Of a DNA stretch of 64,000 nt, positions 34,506-42,647 are shown in pieces. The notes beneath the pieces are model-generated. The model saw only the letters and a program-made list of their open reading frames with translations. It was not told the DNA's origin and did not search any database. Both the position numbers and the translations under genes were made by a program. The first letter of the stretch is position 1; each line of letters opens with the position of its first letter. The DNA comes from Xylanibacter ruminicola (GTDB taxonomy: Bacteria > Bacteroidota > Bacteroidia > Bacteroidales > Bacteroidaceae): assembly GCA_015060625.1 (NCBI GenBank), contig SUYC01000005.1:189826-253825 (forward strand), read 5' to 3'.

Positions 34506-34537
34506 TTTGGCTGTTTCAAAATTTAATAGTACTTTTG
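34506..34537 (+). promoter_or_regulatory. Promoter of the polysaccharide locus
   Basis: TTTG (34506-34509), 20-base spacer, TACTTTTG (34530-34537): a full Bacteroidetes promoter. Start expected near 34544, over 350 bases before the first start codon. Confidence 0.75.
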
Positions 34538-34543
34538 TGCCCA

Positions 34544-34769
34544 AGTTCGCGCCGTTGACGCCCCTGTGAGGGTGGTTAGGTGTGGGCAACGATTTATTGG
34601 AACAGCGTCATACAACGCCTTGTTTTTGGTGTCTTGAACCTAGGAAATTCAAAACCGTAATCAGAAACATTGCAGAGTTGATGCTACGGGTGTGGTATAA
34701 CTATCCCCGTTAGTGTGCAGAGGCTTATTTTAGCCTCGAGCACACTTTACGGGTGCATTATATACCTCG
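34544..34769 (+). promoter_or_regulatory. Structured leader of the polysaccharide locus
   Basis: Untranslated leader with several hairpins. CGTTG (34551-34555) pairs with CAACG near 34587-34591 around an inner CCCT-GTG-AGGG. AGTGTGC (34712-34718) pairs with GCACACT (34740-34746) and encloses GAGGCT-TATTTT-AGCCTC (34720-34737). Bacteroides capsule loci need the 5' leader for UpxY-type antitermination; that this leader does the same is inference. Confidence 0.55.
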
Positions 34770-34855
34770 GCGTGGGCGTCATTCTGTCTGTTTATTGCGG
34801 TAGGTTTTCCTAGGACCTAAGACACAAGCAGGCAGAAAGAGTTCACGCTTTTTTT
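34770..34855 (+). terminator. Terminator-like hairpin just before the upxY-like gene
   Basis: A long hairpin: GCGTG (34770-34774) with CACGC (34844-34848), TTCTGTCTGTTT (34782-34793) with AAGCAGGCAGAA (34827-34838, using G-U pairs), and an apical TAGGT/ACCTA stem (34801-34805 with 34815-34819). Seven T follow (34849-34855). Between promoter and first gene, so a candidate site of regulated termination. Confidence 0.6.
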
Positions 34856-34899
34856 GTGTTTTGCTGATTCCTGATGCTTCTGGTTTTGTGCCAGATTTT

Positions 34900-35652
34900 A
34901 TGAGTATGAAAAAAGACTCGTCAGTAATTGAAAACCGTGTCGAGACCCTAATTGCAAAAGAGGGGTCTTGCGGCGGAGCCGTAAAGAAAAATGCGGGTGT
35001 AATTCGTCGCCTTCGCAGCACTAAAGATGGTCGAGTTCGCCTCACGGTTACGGCAGCCAACGCTGAAAAACCTTTCGATCCTACCGCTTGGTATGTGGCT
35101 GAGGTGAAACGTCACTCAGAGCTGAAGTGCCGTGATATGCTCAATGCGCCAGGCAAGTTCGCTTTTCCTGTCGAGGCTTATGCTGCCACACAGGCCTTGT
35201 TGCTTCGAAGAATAGCTGCTACCGAAGAACTTAAAGCTGTAAAAGAAAAGTTGATTATACACGGCAAGGTTTTTATTCGTGTTGCCGACAAATCCCATCG
35301 TGTCGATTTGTTAAAGGGTTGTCCTTATCTCAAGTGTTTTGTTAAAGATGCCTCACTTAATCGTACGGTTAACGATTTTACCGATTTTGCCCGTGTACCC
35401 GATTTGCAGATTCAGCAGCTTCGTCAACTATTATCATTGGCCGATGGACCTGTAGAGTATTGTGACGTGGTGCCTCAGCTACACGATAAAGTGAAAATAA
35501 TCGGCGGGCAACTGTCTAAGGGCAAACTATTCAAGGATGTAAAAGGCGAGGTGACGATGACCTCTGGCCGTAAATACGCCACCGTCATTCTCGATGGCAT
35601 CGGCTGTTTCAAGCTCCGCCTCCCCGCCAGCCATCTCGCCAAATATAAATAG
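34900..35652 (+). CDS. UpxY-like transcription antitermination protein (NusG-type)
   Basis: 250 residues from ATG 34900; ATG 34906 is equally good and the open frame reaches back to 34861. A basic lead (NAGVIRRLRSTKDGRVRLTV) precedes a NusG N-terminal-like domain beginning WYVAEVKRHSELKCRDML and FPVEAYAATQ; the C-terminal part GGQLSKGKLFKDVKGEVTMTS... has the look of a KOW region. It resembles the UpxY family that Bacteroides encodes first in each capsule locus and that stops early termination in that locus. The position after a long leader with a terminator-like hairpin fits. No upxZ was recognised. Confidence 0.75.
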   Translation: MSMKKDSSVIENRVETLIAKEGSCGGAVKKNAGVIRRLRSTKDGRVRLTVTAANAEKPFDPTAWYVAEVKRHSELKCRDMLNAPGKFAFPVEAYAATQALLLRRIAATEELKAVKEKLIIHGKVFIRVADKSHRVDLLKGCPYLKCFVKDASLNRTVNDFTDFARVPDLQIQQLRQLLSLADGPVEYCDVVPQLHDKVKIIGGQLSKGKLFKDVKGEVTMTSGRKYATVILDGIGCFKLRLPASHLAKYK

Positions 35653-35666
35653 TCATTTTTCTAAGT

Positions 35667-36260
35667 ATGACTTACGACTACATAAAGTCTTTTTCCAAGT
35701 GTCATGCTGGCGATGCAATTACTGTCAGTTATAATGCCCCTTGCGACATTGCTCTCATTACCGAGCGCGACTTTCAGTTGACTGTAAATCGTGATGACGA
35801 CAGTTTTTTGTTGCGAGTCAGTGCTGATGAGATAGACGAGTGTCATGCGTCGCTTGTGGTTCCCTTCGATGGCGACTGGCGTATGGTGGTTTTCTTGTAT
35901 GATGAGATGGATGAGTGTCGCTTTGAGATAACCTGTAAGTATCAGCCAGTAGATATTCTGCAGTACAATGCCACTCATACCGACAGTAAGATTGTTTGTA
36001 AACAAGTTGGCACCCCAGCTCCTTGCAGTCTTCAGGAGTGGAAACGTCAAACGGGCAATACCTTTAGTGGTAATATGTCCTGTTGCTGCAGTTGCTTTCG
36101 AATGGTTCCACTAACAGAATTCGAGTGTGTCAAGGTTTCTGTCGCCTCTAAAAGTGCTGCTACAGCCTATTGTGCAACTCCCATCTGTCACCACTGTGCC
36201 ACCAGTTCGGATCCCATCCATTTTCGGGTTCCAACTACCAACCTTTCTCCATGCAAATAA
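35667..36260 (+). CDS. Hypothetical two-domain protein, Cys-rich C-terminus
   Basis: 197 residues, 14 bases after the upxY-like gene. Residues 1-95 resemble a DUF1883-like beta domain (G-x-I-x-V-x-Y-x-x-P-C-D-I-x-L ..., SLVVPFDGDWRMVVFL). Residues 125-197 carry paired Cys (139, 140, 141, 143 and 169, 174, 177) in the order expected of a small zinc-binding treble-clef, HNH-like fold without obvious nuclease residues; the end is FRVPTTNLSPCK. It stands where Bacteroides loci have upxZ, the inhibitor of antitermination in trans, but I see no UpxZ similarity. Unknown role. Confidence 0.65.
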   Translation: MTYDYIKSFSKCHAGDAITVSYNAPCDIALITERDFQLTVNRDDDSFLLRVSADEIDECHASLVVPFDGDWRMVVFLYDEMDECRFEITCKYQPVDILQYNATHTDSKIVCKQVGTPAPCSLQEWKRQTGNTFSGNMSCCCSCFRMVPLTEFECVKVSVASKSAATAYCATPICHHCATSSDPIHFRVPTTNLSPCK

Positions 36261-36278
36261 ATAACCCCTAAAATACCG

Positions 36279-36334
36279 TGAGTTAATTCAAAACGTCAAA
36301 TGAGTTAATTCATTGCCCCTTTTGAATTAATTCA
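36279..36334. repeat. TGAGTTAATTCA repeats
   Basis: TGAGTTAATTCA at 36279-36290 and again at 36301-36312, then TGAATTAATTCA at 36323-36334, which is the inverted form with one change. Starts are 22 bases apart each time, two helical turns. It lies between the hypothetical gene and ugd. Confidence 0.75.
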
Positions 36335-36428
36335 CCGCATTTCGAGGCCTAAAGATTTACGATGAAAAATCAAATTGATTTTGAGGCAAAACTAACTTGA
36401 TTATGAGTAGAAATCAACTTGTTTTTCT

Positions 36429-36884
36429 GTGAAAACCAATAAGGAAAAATATCACTCGAGTGAATCAATCCAATCACTCGACTCATTCGATCCATTCAAC
36501 CGGTTCAATCGATATATTCACTCGAGTGTGTTTTTTATTGGTCGAGTAAGGAGGGTGAAAGTCCCTCTCCTTACTCGACCGATAGCACAGGAGATTTCTA
36601 CTGTGGGCGAGCAGATTGCAGAGGTGCTGAAGGTTGGCATGTACAAACAGGCTGTGACTATGTGCCTGCAACTGTTGAAGTCAATGGCAAATCATTTTGT
36701 TGAAGATGAGCATTATTGCTATTTTGACGATATGTACAGTCCAGAATATGCCTTGAAGTGGATATACGAAGAAATCAATAAATACAAGATAGATGAAGAG
36801 TCGCAAGTATTATTGGATATTGGCCATAGCGAGATAATGGATAGCGAGTGCTATCAGGAATATGGCTATCCATCCTATTTGTAA
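36429..36884 (+). CDS. Hypothetical protein, possibly a gene fragment
   Basis: 151 residues in an open frame. The first 45 are encoded by a stretch full of palindromes and inverted repeats (36452-36580) and are unlikely to be original coding sequence. From about residue 57 (VGEQIAEVLKVGMYKQAVTM ... EYALKWIYEEINKYKIDEES) it is a regular helical protein that resembles part of SWIM zinc-finger proteins of Bacteroidetes (a paired-helix stretch with a FDD motif). The real start may be the GTG or ATG downstream of 36600, or the gene may be a truncated relic. Ends 34 bases before ugd. Confidence 0.4.
   Translation: MKTNKEKYHSSESIQSLDSFDPFNRFNRYIHSSVFFIGRVRRVKVPLLTRPIAQEISTVGEQIAEVLKVGMYKQAVTMCLQLLKSMANHFVEDEHYCYFDDMYSPEYALKWIYEEINKYKIDEESQVLLDIGHSEIMDSECYQEYGYPSYL
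36452..36528. repeat. CACTCGAGTG inverted repeats
   Basis: CACTCGAGTGAAT (36452-36464) and ATTCACTCGAGTG (36516-36528) are exact 13-base inverted copies, each with a CACTCGAGTG palindrome; partial copies (CACTCGA, TCATTCGATCCATTC) lie between. Confidence 0.8.
36540..36580. repeat. Perfect 14-bp hairpin
   Basis: GGTCGAGTAAGGAG (36540-36553) pairs exactly with CTCCTTACTCGACC (36567-36580); the inner part GGTGAAAGTCC can extend it. No T run, and it lies inside an open frame, so it is not an ordinary terminator; it may be the end of an inserted element. Confidence 0.85.
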
Positions 36885-36917
36885 AATGAAATGTAGAAAT
36901 AATTAAAATCATACAAT

Positions 36918-38231
36918 ATGAATATAGCAATAGTAGGAACAGGCTATGTTGGCTTGGTTAGCGGAACATGTTTTGCTGAAATGGGTGCTCACGTTACTTG
37001 CGTTGACGTTGACGCACAGAAGATACAGAAGCTCAAAGGCGGCATTATGCCCATCTATGAGCCAGGTCTTGAAGAGCTAGTAAAGCGTAACGTAGGCTTT
37101 GAACGTCTGAAGTTCACTACAGACCTTACTGAGGTGTTGGATGACGTTGAGGTGGTGTTTTCTGCCGTAGGCACACCTCCCGATGAGGACGGCTCTGCCG
37201 ATCTCAAATATGTGCTGGCAGTTGCCAAACAGTTCGGTCAGAACATCAATAAGTACACCATCCTTGTAACAAAGTCAACTGTGCCCGTAGGCACAGCCAA
37301 GAAAGTGAAGGCTGCCATTCAGGCTGAGCTTGATAAGCGTGGTGTGGATGTCCCCTTCGATGTAGCCAGCAACCCTGAGTTCCTCAAGGAGGGTGCTGCC
37401 ATCAAGGACTTCATGTCGCCCGACCGTGTGGTCGTTGGTACTGAGAGTGAGAAGGCCAAGGAGGTCATGACTCGCCTTTATCGCCCCCTGATGCTCCAGA
37501 ACTTCCGCGTTATCTTCATGGATATCCCCTCTGCCGAGATGACCAAGTATGCCGCCAACGCCATGCTCGCCACCCGCATCTCGTTTATGAACGACATTGC
37601 CAACCTCTGCGAGCGTGTAGGCGCTAATGTCGATAGCGTCCGCAAGGGCATCGGCTCCGACAGCCGTATTGGCACCAAGTTCCTCTATGCCGGTTGCGGC
37701 TATGGCGGCTCTTGCTTCCCCAAGGATGTCAAAGCCTTGGTGCATACTGGTATGGATAACGACTACCACATGGAAGTCATCGAGGCCGTGGAGCGTGTCA
37801 ACGAGAAGCAGAAGAGCATTGTCTATGATAAGATTATCCGTGCCGCAGGCGATGTTCAGGGCAAGACTGTTGCCATCATTGGCCTCGCCTTTAAGCCCGA
37901 GACCGATGACATGCGCGAAGCCCCTGCCTTGGTGGTTATCGATAAACTACTGCACGATGGCGCTACTGTCCGTGTCTTCGATCCTGTAGCCATGGACGAA
38001 TGCAAACGTCGCATTGGCGATGTAGTCACCTATTGTAAGAATATGTACGATGCTGCCGATGGTGCTGACGTGTTCGCGCTCCTTACTGAGTGGCATCAAT
38101 TTAGAATGCCCTCTTGGAACGTCATCAAGAAGGTGATGACAGGAAATGTTGTTGTTGACGGACGTAATATCTACGACCGCCAGGAGCTCGAAGAGAATGG
38201 CTTCGTATATACCCGCATTGGAGAACGATAA
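36918..38231 (+). CDS. ugd: UDP-glucose 6-dehydrogenase
   Basis: 437 residues. NAD-binding MNIAIVGTGYVGLVSGTCFAEMG at the start, VASNPEFLKEG in the middle, the catalytic Cys in GYGGSCFPKDVKAL and the C-terminal GLAFKPETDDMREAPAL. Oxidises UDP-glucose twice to UDP-glucuronate, a donor for acidic capsules. The base composition matches the host core rather than the AT-rich genes after it. An 8-bp hairpin (38230-38262) follows the stop. Confidence 0.96.
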   Translation: MNIAIVGTGYVGLVSGTCFAEMGAHVTCVDVDAQKIQKLKGGIMPIYEPGLEELVKRNVGFERLKFTTDLTEVLDDVEVVFSAVGTPPDEDGSADLKYVLAVAKQFGQNINKYTILVTKSTVPVGTAKKVKAAIQAELDKRGVDVPFDVASNPEFLKEGAAIKDFMSPDRVVVGTESEKAKEVMTRLYRPLMLQNFRVIFMDIPSAEMTKYAANAMLATRISFMNDIANLCERVGANVDSVRKGIGSDSRIGTKFLYAGCGYGGSCFPKDVKALVHTGMDNDYHMEVIEAVERVNEKQKSIVYDKIIRAAGDVQGKTVAIIGLAFKPETDDMREAPALVVIDKLLHDGATVRVFDPVAMDECKRRIGDVVTYCKNMYDAADGADVFALLTEWHQFRMPSWNVIKKVMTGNVVVDGRNIYDRQELEENGFVYTRIGER

Positions 38232-38262
38232 CCAGAAAGAGCTCTTTGAGCACATTCTGGTT
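38230..38262 (+). other. Hairpin after ugd
   Basis: AACCAGAA (38230-38237) pairs with TTCTGGTT (38255-38262), with an inner GCTC/GAGC. It begins inside the ugd stop codon. No T run follows, so termination is uncertain. Confidence 0.5.
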
Positions 38263-38613
38263 AAAGGAATGGGTGTTTATCCGATTTTCAATCCGATAGG
38301 ATTACTTGAAACTTGAATCTTGAAACTTGGAACTATGTGTGGTATCAGCCCGATATTCATCCGGCTGGATTTAACATTTTAACAAGTTAACAATTAACAC
38401 CACCCTCGAACCCAAAAATCAAAGAGCCTTGCAGGCACATTGATTTTCCATAAGCGGTGTCAGCCACTTTTCAAAGAGGCTGGATTCTCTGATCATTCTG
38501 TGTTATCTGTGCGCTCAACCTCTGGTCGCTTGCCGCTCGGCTTTGCCGCTTCGCTCTGCAAAGAACCATCGGGACACAAGATTTCAGTGTGACAAAGAAT
38601 TGTCGCGAGACAC
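38263..38613. other. Non-coding stretch between ugd and a small gene
   Basis: No credible gene. It holds a short degenerate repeat with 8-base units (TTGAAACTTGAATCTTGAAA, 38308-38327), an AT-rich patch (TTAACATTTTAACAAGTTAA), and a GCCGCTCGGCTTTGCCGCTT segment (38532-38551) also seen near 13330, a scattered genomic repeat. Confidence 0.5.
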
Positions 38614-38675
38614 TATATAAAAAATCGTTATCGGGGCGCAGCTCCGCTACTCTCATAAAATAAAAGGTTCAATAC
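38614..38675 (+). repeat. 60-base direct repeat, copy 1
   Basis: TATATAAAAAATCGTTATCG onward, with the core GGGGCGCAGCTCCG (a short G-C hairpin) and CTCTCATAAA, then TAAAAGGTT. A near-identical copy is at 38978-39038. Copy 1 lies 30 bases before the 38706 gene. Confidence 0.85.
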
Positions 38676-38705
38676 GGAGGGACGGCACCATTTTTAAGAC
38701 GCAAT

Positions 38706-38984
38706 ATGAATGAAAATAAGATAAAGGAGCAATTCCACTACTTCAATATTCAGGCAGATATTGACTCGATTTATGGAAACTGGGCTGTTTCTACAGATGG
38801 GGATGTGGTCAATTGCCTATATCCATATGCTATCTTGGCCATTCATTTTAAAGATACGGATTGGCTAGAGAAAATGAAATCAAAGGTTTGGGTTAGACCT
38901 GAGTGTGAAGAATCATTGAAACCGGCTCTTGATAGAGCAAAAGTGATGCATTATACCAATACTGCTGAGAAGCAGCATATATAA
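38706..38984 (+). CDS. Small hypothetical protein between direct repeats
   Basis: 92 residues (MNENKIKEQFHYFNIQADID ... NTAEKQHI). Soluble, acidic, no signal peptide or recognisable motif; the stretch DIDSIYGNWAVSTDGDVVN suggests a beta-rich start. The stop codon is inside the first bases of repeat copy 2, and copy 1 lies just before the gene, so the gene and one repeat form a unit that could have been gained as a cassette. Not related to any capsule enzyme I know. Confidence 0.65.
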   Translation: MNENKIKEQFHYFNIQADIDSIYGNWAVSTDGDVVNCLYPYAILAIHFKDTDWLEKMKSKVWVRPECEESLKPALDRAKVMHYTNTAEKQHI

Positions 38985-39038
38985 AAAATTGTTATCGGGG
39001 CGCAGCTCCGCAGCTCTCATAAATAAAAGGTTTATTAC
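38978..39038 (+). repeat. 60-base direct repeat, copy 2
   Basis: Matches 38614-38675 at nearly all positions with a one-base gap. It ends 39 bases before the flippase start codon, so each copy precedes a gene by a similar distance. Confidence 0.85.
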
Positions 39039-39077
39039 AGTTGGGGCGACCCATTTAAAAATTGTAGTTACAAAACA

Positions 39078-40592
39078 ATGTCGACAAATACAATAAACAA
39101 CAAACGTCTAGCAAAGAATACACTATTCTTGTATTTGCGAATGTTCATTATTATGGGCGTTTCGTTTTATACGACTCGTGTGGTATTACAGGTGCTGGGT
39201 GTATCAGATTACGGAATTTATAACACAATAGCAGCAGTAGTCGTACTATTCGCTTTCCTCAACAATGCTATGGTTACGACTACTCAACGTTTCTTAAACT
39301 TTTATCTGGGAAAAGGTGATGACAAATCTGTTTCTCTTTGTTTTAGTATGAGCCTAATGGTTCATATAATTATAGGCCTTATATTAGTAATAATAGCAGA
39401 AGTGGGAGGATTGTGGTTTCTATATTTTAAGATGTCGTTACCTCTCGAAAGAATGGACGCTGCATTTTGGACATTACATTTGGCAGCATTGTCTTTGTTC
39501 GTGAATGTTGTAAGATCTCCTTATAATGCATGTATGATAGCATATGAAAAAATGGATTTTTATGCGTATATCAGTATTCTTGAAGCTATTCTAAAACTAG
39601 CCATAGTATATCTTTTGTTATTGTTAAAAACAGACAAACTTATATTATATGGTATACTAACTCTCTTGGTTTCAGTAGTAATCATGATGATGTATAAAAT
39701 CTATTGCAACAAACATTACCATATTTCACATTTTAAATACTGCTGGGATAAAAATATGTTTGCAAACTTGTTTCAATTCTCCGGTTATAGCCTACTTGGA
39801 AATGCGGCAAACGCAGGAACTCAACAAGGTGTAAGCATGATAGTTAATGTATTTGCTGGTGTTACGACTAATGCCGCAATAGGTGTTAGTGGGCAATTAA
39901 GTCATGGTATTTATAATTTTATTACAAACTTTCAGGTCGCTTTTAATCCAACACTAATAAAAACATACGCTCAGAATGAATTTGAACAGCTGAAGGCATT
40001 GATTTTTAGAGTCTCAAAGTATTCATACTTTCTAATGTTTATTATCAGTTTACCGGTCTTGATATATTGCGAAGAATTTTTAGAAATATGGCTTAAGACT
40101 GTACCTGAATATACCCCAGCGTTTTGTAGGCTAACAATTATATCTCTACTTATCGACACGATAGCTGAGCCGTTATGGAAAACAGTACAAGCCTCCGGTA
40201 TTATAAAAAGATATCAATTGACGGTGAGTTTTATTCTCTTATTCAATTTACCTTTAGCGTATTTTCTATTGTCAAAAGGATTCTCGCCAGTGAGTGTATT
40301 CATTGTAAAGCTAATTTTAAACTTTCTTACATATATCTATCGCTTCTATTATACTCATAATCTAATAAAACTTCCTATCATTAAATATATTAAGTGCACA
40401 TTAATACCAATTGTGTCTATCACACTGTTATCGGCACTTGTTGCAATTGTCATTAACAGTACGAACTGGCATTTTGTAGTTGGTAGTGTTGTTATAGGCG
40501 TATTAACAATTGCATTCGTTATTTTGTTAGGATTGACTTCTGAGGAAAGAATATTTGCAGTGAATATTATCAAACAACGTTTTAAAAAATAG
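39078..40592 (+). CDS. Oligosaccharide flippase (Wzx-like)
   Basis: 504 residues with 12-14 hydrophobic segments, MOP-superfamily polysaccharide exporter. The N-terminus NTLFLYLRMFIIMGVSFYTTRVVLQVLGVSDYGIY is characteristic of Bacteroidetes Wzx proteins. Flips the lipid-linked repeat unit across the inner membrane. With this gene the base composition turns strongly AT-rich and stays so to about 52.4 kb. Confidence 0.92.
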   Translation: MSTNTINNKRLAKNTLFLYLRMFIIMGVSFYTTRVVLQVLGVSDYGIYNTIAAVVVLFAFLNNAMVTTTQRFLNFYLGKGDDKSVSLCFSMSLMVHIIIGLILVIIAEVGGLWFLYFKMSLPLERMDAAFWTLHLAALSLFVNVVRSPYNACMIAYEKMDFYAYISILEAILKLAIVYLLLLLKTDKLILYGILTLLVSVVIMMMYKIYCNKHYHISHFKYCWDKNMFANLFQFSGYSLLGNAANAGTQQGVSMIVNVFAGVTTNAAIGVSGQLSHGIYNFITNFQVAFNPTLIKTYAQNEFEQLKALIFRVSKYSYFLMFIISLPVLIYCEEFLEIWLKTVPEYTPAFCRLTIISLLIDTIAEPLWKTVQASGIIKRYQLTVSFILLFNLPLAYFLLSKGFSPVSVFIVKLILNFLTYIYRFYYTHNLIKLPIIKYIKCTLIPIVSITLLSALVAIVINSTNWHFVVGSVVIGVLTIAFVILLGLTSEERIFAVNIIKQRFKK

Positions 40593-40603
40593 AAATAGGA
40601 AGT

Positions 40604-41476
40604 ATGCATGAGTCGATTTTAAAAATATTTGCTAACAAAATCCTATGTAAAGTCTTGCTGCCACTCTATTATTTGTTCTATGAGTTGCTGCATAATAATT
40701 ATATAATATTGACGAGCTCAGTTTTCCCCTTTAAAAAAAATTGGGGTGATGATATGAGTGTAAAGTTAGCTTCTCTTATATCGCCTGAAAAAAAAGTAAT
40801 TGTAAAACGTTATACTTGGAATATTCGTGGTAGAGAAGATTATTTATGTATTGGTAGCATAATAACATGGATGACTTCTAAACGGTCAGTAATATGGGGA
40901 AGTGGAGTTGTATATCCCAATAAAGAACTCTCTGCAATACCGAAAAAGATTTATGCAGTAAGAGGACCACTTACAAGGGAATATCTCCTTCAGAGAGGGA
41001 TTAATTGCCCTGAAATATATGGAGATCCAGCCCTGTTATTTCCCCAATATTATATGCCTAATCCTCAAAAAAAATATAAGCTGGGTATTATCCCACATTT
41101 CCGAGATAAGCAAAACCAACTACTTGGTAAATTTAAAAACGATGAATCTGTTTTGATTATTGACGTTCAAAATATTCATCCCTGGCACAAGTTTATAGAT
41201 GACATTTATAGTTGTGAGTGTATAGCTTCGAGTTCTCTACATGGTATTATTATTTCTGATGCATACAATGTGCCAAATGTTTGGATTGAGTTCGAAGAAG
41301 GGGAGAGGAAAGAATTCGCTTTCAATGACTATTTGCTGTCAGTGAAAAAGAATAATGTAAAACCATTATTAATTAATGCGAATACTGAAAAGAACGATTT
41401 GATTAAAGAAAGTCAGAAATGGACACCGATAAGAATTGATCTTGAAAATCTAATTAATGTTTGTCCATTCAAATAA
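40604..41476 (+). CDS. Polysaccharide pyruvyl transferase family protein
   Basis: 290 residues, WcaK/CsaB-like. Seen: NWGDDMSVKLASLI (the N-G/W-G-D start), YAVRGPLTREYLLQRGI, IYGDPALLFPQYY and SSSLHGIIISDAYNVPNVWIEF, which is the conserved S-x-R/L-H-G-x2-x3-A-x6-P end of the fold. Would transfer pyruvate from PEP to a sugar of the repeat unit, forming an acidic ketal; family members with other roles are known. 11 bases after wzx. Confidence 0.82.
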   Translation: MHESILKIFANKILCKVLLPLYYLFYELLHNNYIILTSSVFPFKKNWGDDMSVKLASLISPEKKVIVKRYTWNIRGREDYLCIGSIITWMTSKRSVIWGSGVVYPNKELSAIPKKIYAVRGPLTREYLLQRGINCPEIYGDPALLFPQYYMPNPQKKYKLGIIPHFRDKQNQLLGKFKNDESVLIIDVQNIHPWHKFIDDIYSCECIASSSLHGIIISDAYNVPNVWIEFEEGERKEFAFNDYLLSVKKNNVKPLLINANTEKNDLIKESQKWTPIRIDLENLINVCPFK

Positions 41477-41486
41477 TGCATTATTT

Positions 41487-42638
41487 ATGAGTAAAGTACT
41501 TTTTGATTTAGCTTCAACTCAGCCAAATTCTAACGGGAAACGACATGGAGGGGGTATATACGGGGAAGTTGTATTCAAGAGAATAGTTGAAAAACAACTA
41601 CCGATAGCTGTATTTTATGATTCCTCTAAATGGTTTAATCCTGAGATGAAGAAACTGATTAAAGAGGCGGGGATAGATATGTATGATATCTCTACACAAA
41701 GTTTGCAAGATATAATAGATTCAAATCATTTTGAGCTATTATACACACCCTTGGTTGAAGATTATTTAAATAATGTAAGAAACTGTAGAGTTAAAGCAAC
41801 TGTTCACGGATTACGTAATTTCGAGTTACCACTTGATTGGTATAGGTTTAAATATCAGCAAGAATTTAAAATAAAACGGTTTATTAGATTCATATATCGT
41901 AAGTGGTTTCATGAAAATACACTACAAGAGGAGAAAGGGAATTGGGAAAAGCGAATCAAGCCAGAATATGATATTATAACCGTATCCAATCACTCTGCTT
42001 ATTCAATTAAAACATTTTTTCCTCGATTTAGGGATAAAGAGGTAAAGGTGTTCTATAGTCCCTTACAATATGAAAATGACCAATTTAAGGGAAATGCGAA
42101 GGATTTTTCGAAAGGGAATAAATACTTTTTATTAGTGAGCGGTAATCGATGGGAAAAGAACAATTTGAGGGCAATCATGGCGCTTGATTCACTCTTCTCT
42201 CAAGGGGTGCTGAAAGATTTTAATGTTGTAATAACTGGCGCATCTTCTGCAACTGTGTACAGATATAAAATAAAGAATCCCAACAAATTCAATTTTGTGG
42301 GTTATGTTGATGACAATGTATTAAGAGAATTATATCGAAATGCTTATTGCTTAGTATACCCTAGTTTGAACGAGGGGTTCGGATACCCCCCATTAGAAGC
42401 CATGCAGTTCGGTACGCCAGTCTTGGCTTCCCCATTTGCTTCAATTCCTGAGGTTTGTGGTGATGCGGTGTTATATTTCAACCCATTCTCAACCGAAGAA
42501 ATCAAAAATAGAATCTTAATGATATGTGATAAGGAGATATACAATGTAATGTCTGAAAGGGGTGTATCGCGTTTTGATACAATAAAGAATAAACAGAAAA
42601 AAGACTTAGAGAAGTTGATTGACTACATTTTTGAATAA
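41487..42638 (+). CDS. GT4-family glycosyltransferase
   Basis: 383 residues from ATG 41487, ten bases after the previous stop; the frame is open back to 41457 but that would overlap. N-terminal [14 protein letters not shown] glycine-rich start, C-terminal [19 protein letters not shown] and [18 protein letters not shown] with the E-x7-E motif of GT-B retaining transferases. Adds a sugar to the lipid-linked repeat at the inner face of the membrane; donor unknown. Confidence 0.88.
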   Translation: MSKVLFDLASTQPNSNGKRHGGGIYGEVVFKRIVEKQLPIAVFYDSSKWFNPEMKKLIKEAGIDMYDISTQSLQDIIDSNHFELLYTPLVEDYLNNVRNCRVKATVHGLRNFELPLDWYRFKYQQEFKIKRFIRFIYRKWFHENTLQEEKGNWEKRIKPEYDIITVSNHSAYSIKTFFPRFRDKEVKVFYSPLQYENDQFKGNAKDFSKGNKYFLLVSGNRWEKNNLRAIMALDSLFSQGVLKDFNVVITGASSATVYRYKIKNPNKFNFVGYVDDNVLRELYRNAYCLVYPSLNEGFGYPPLEAMQFGTPVLASPFASIPEVCGDAVLYFNPFSTEEIKNRILMICDKEIYNVMSERGVSRFDTIKNKQKKDLEKLIDYIFE

Positions 42639-42647
42639 ATTGAATAT

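Noticed and set aside
35667..36260. upxZ, the usual partner of upxY
   Set aside because: Position fits but the sequence is a DUF1883-like domain with a Cys-rich tail, without recognisable UpxZ similarity.
38230..38262. Terminator after ugd
   Set aside because: The stem is short and no T run follows, so it is listed only as a hairpin.
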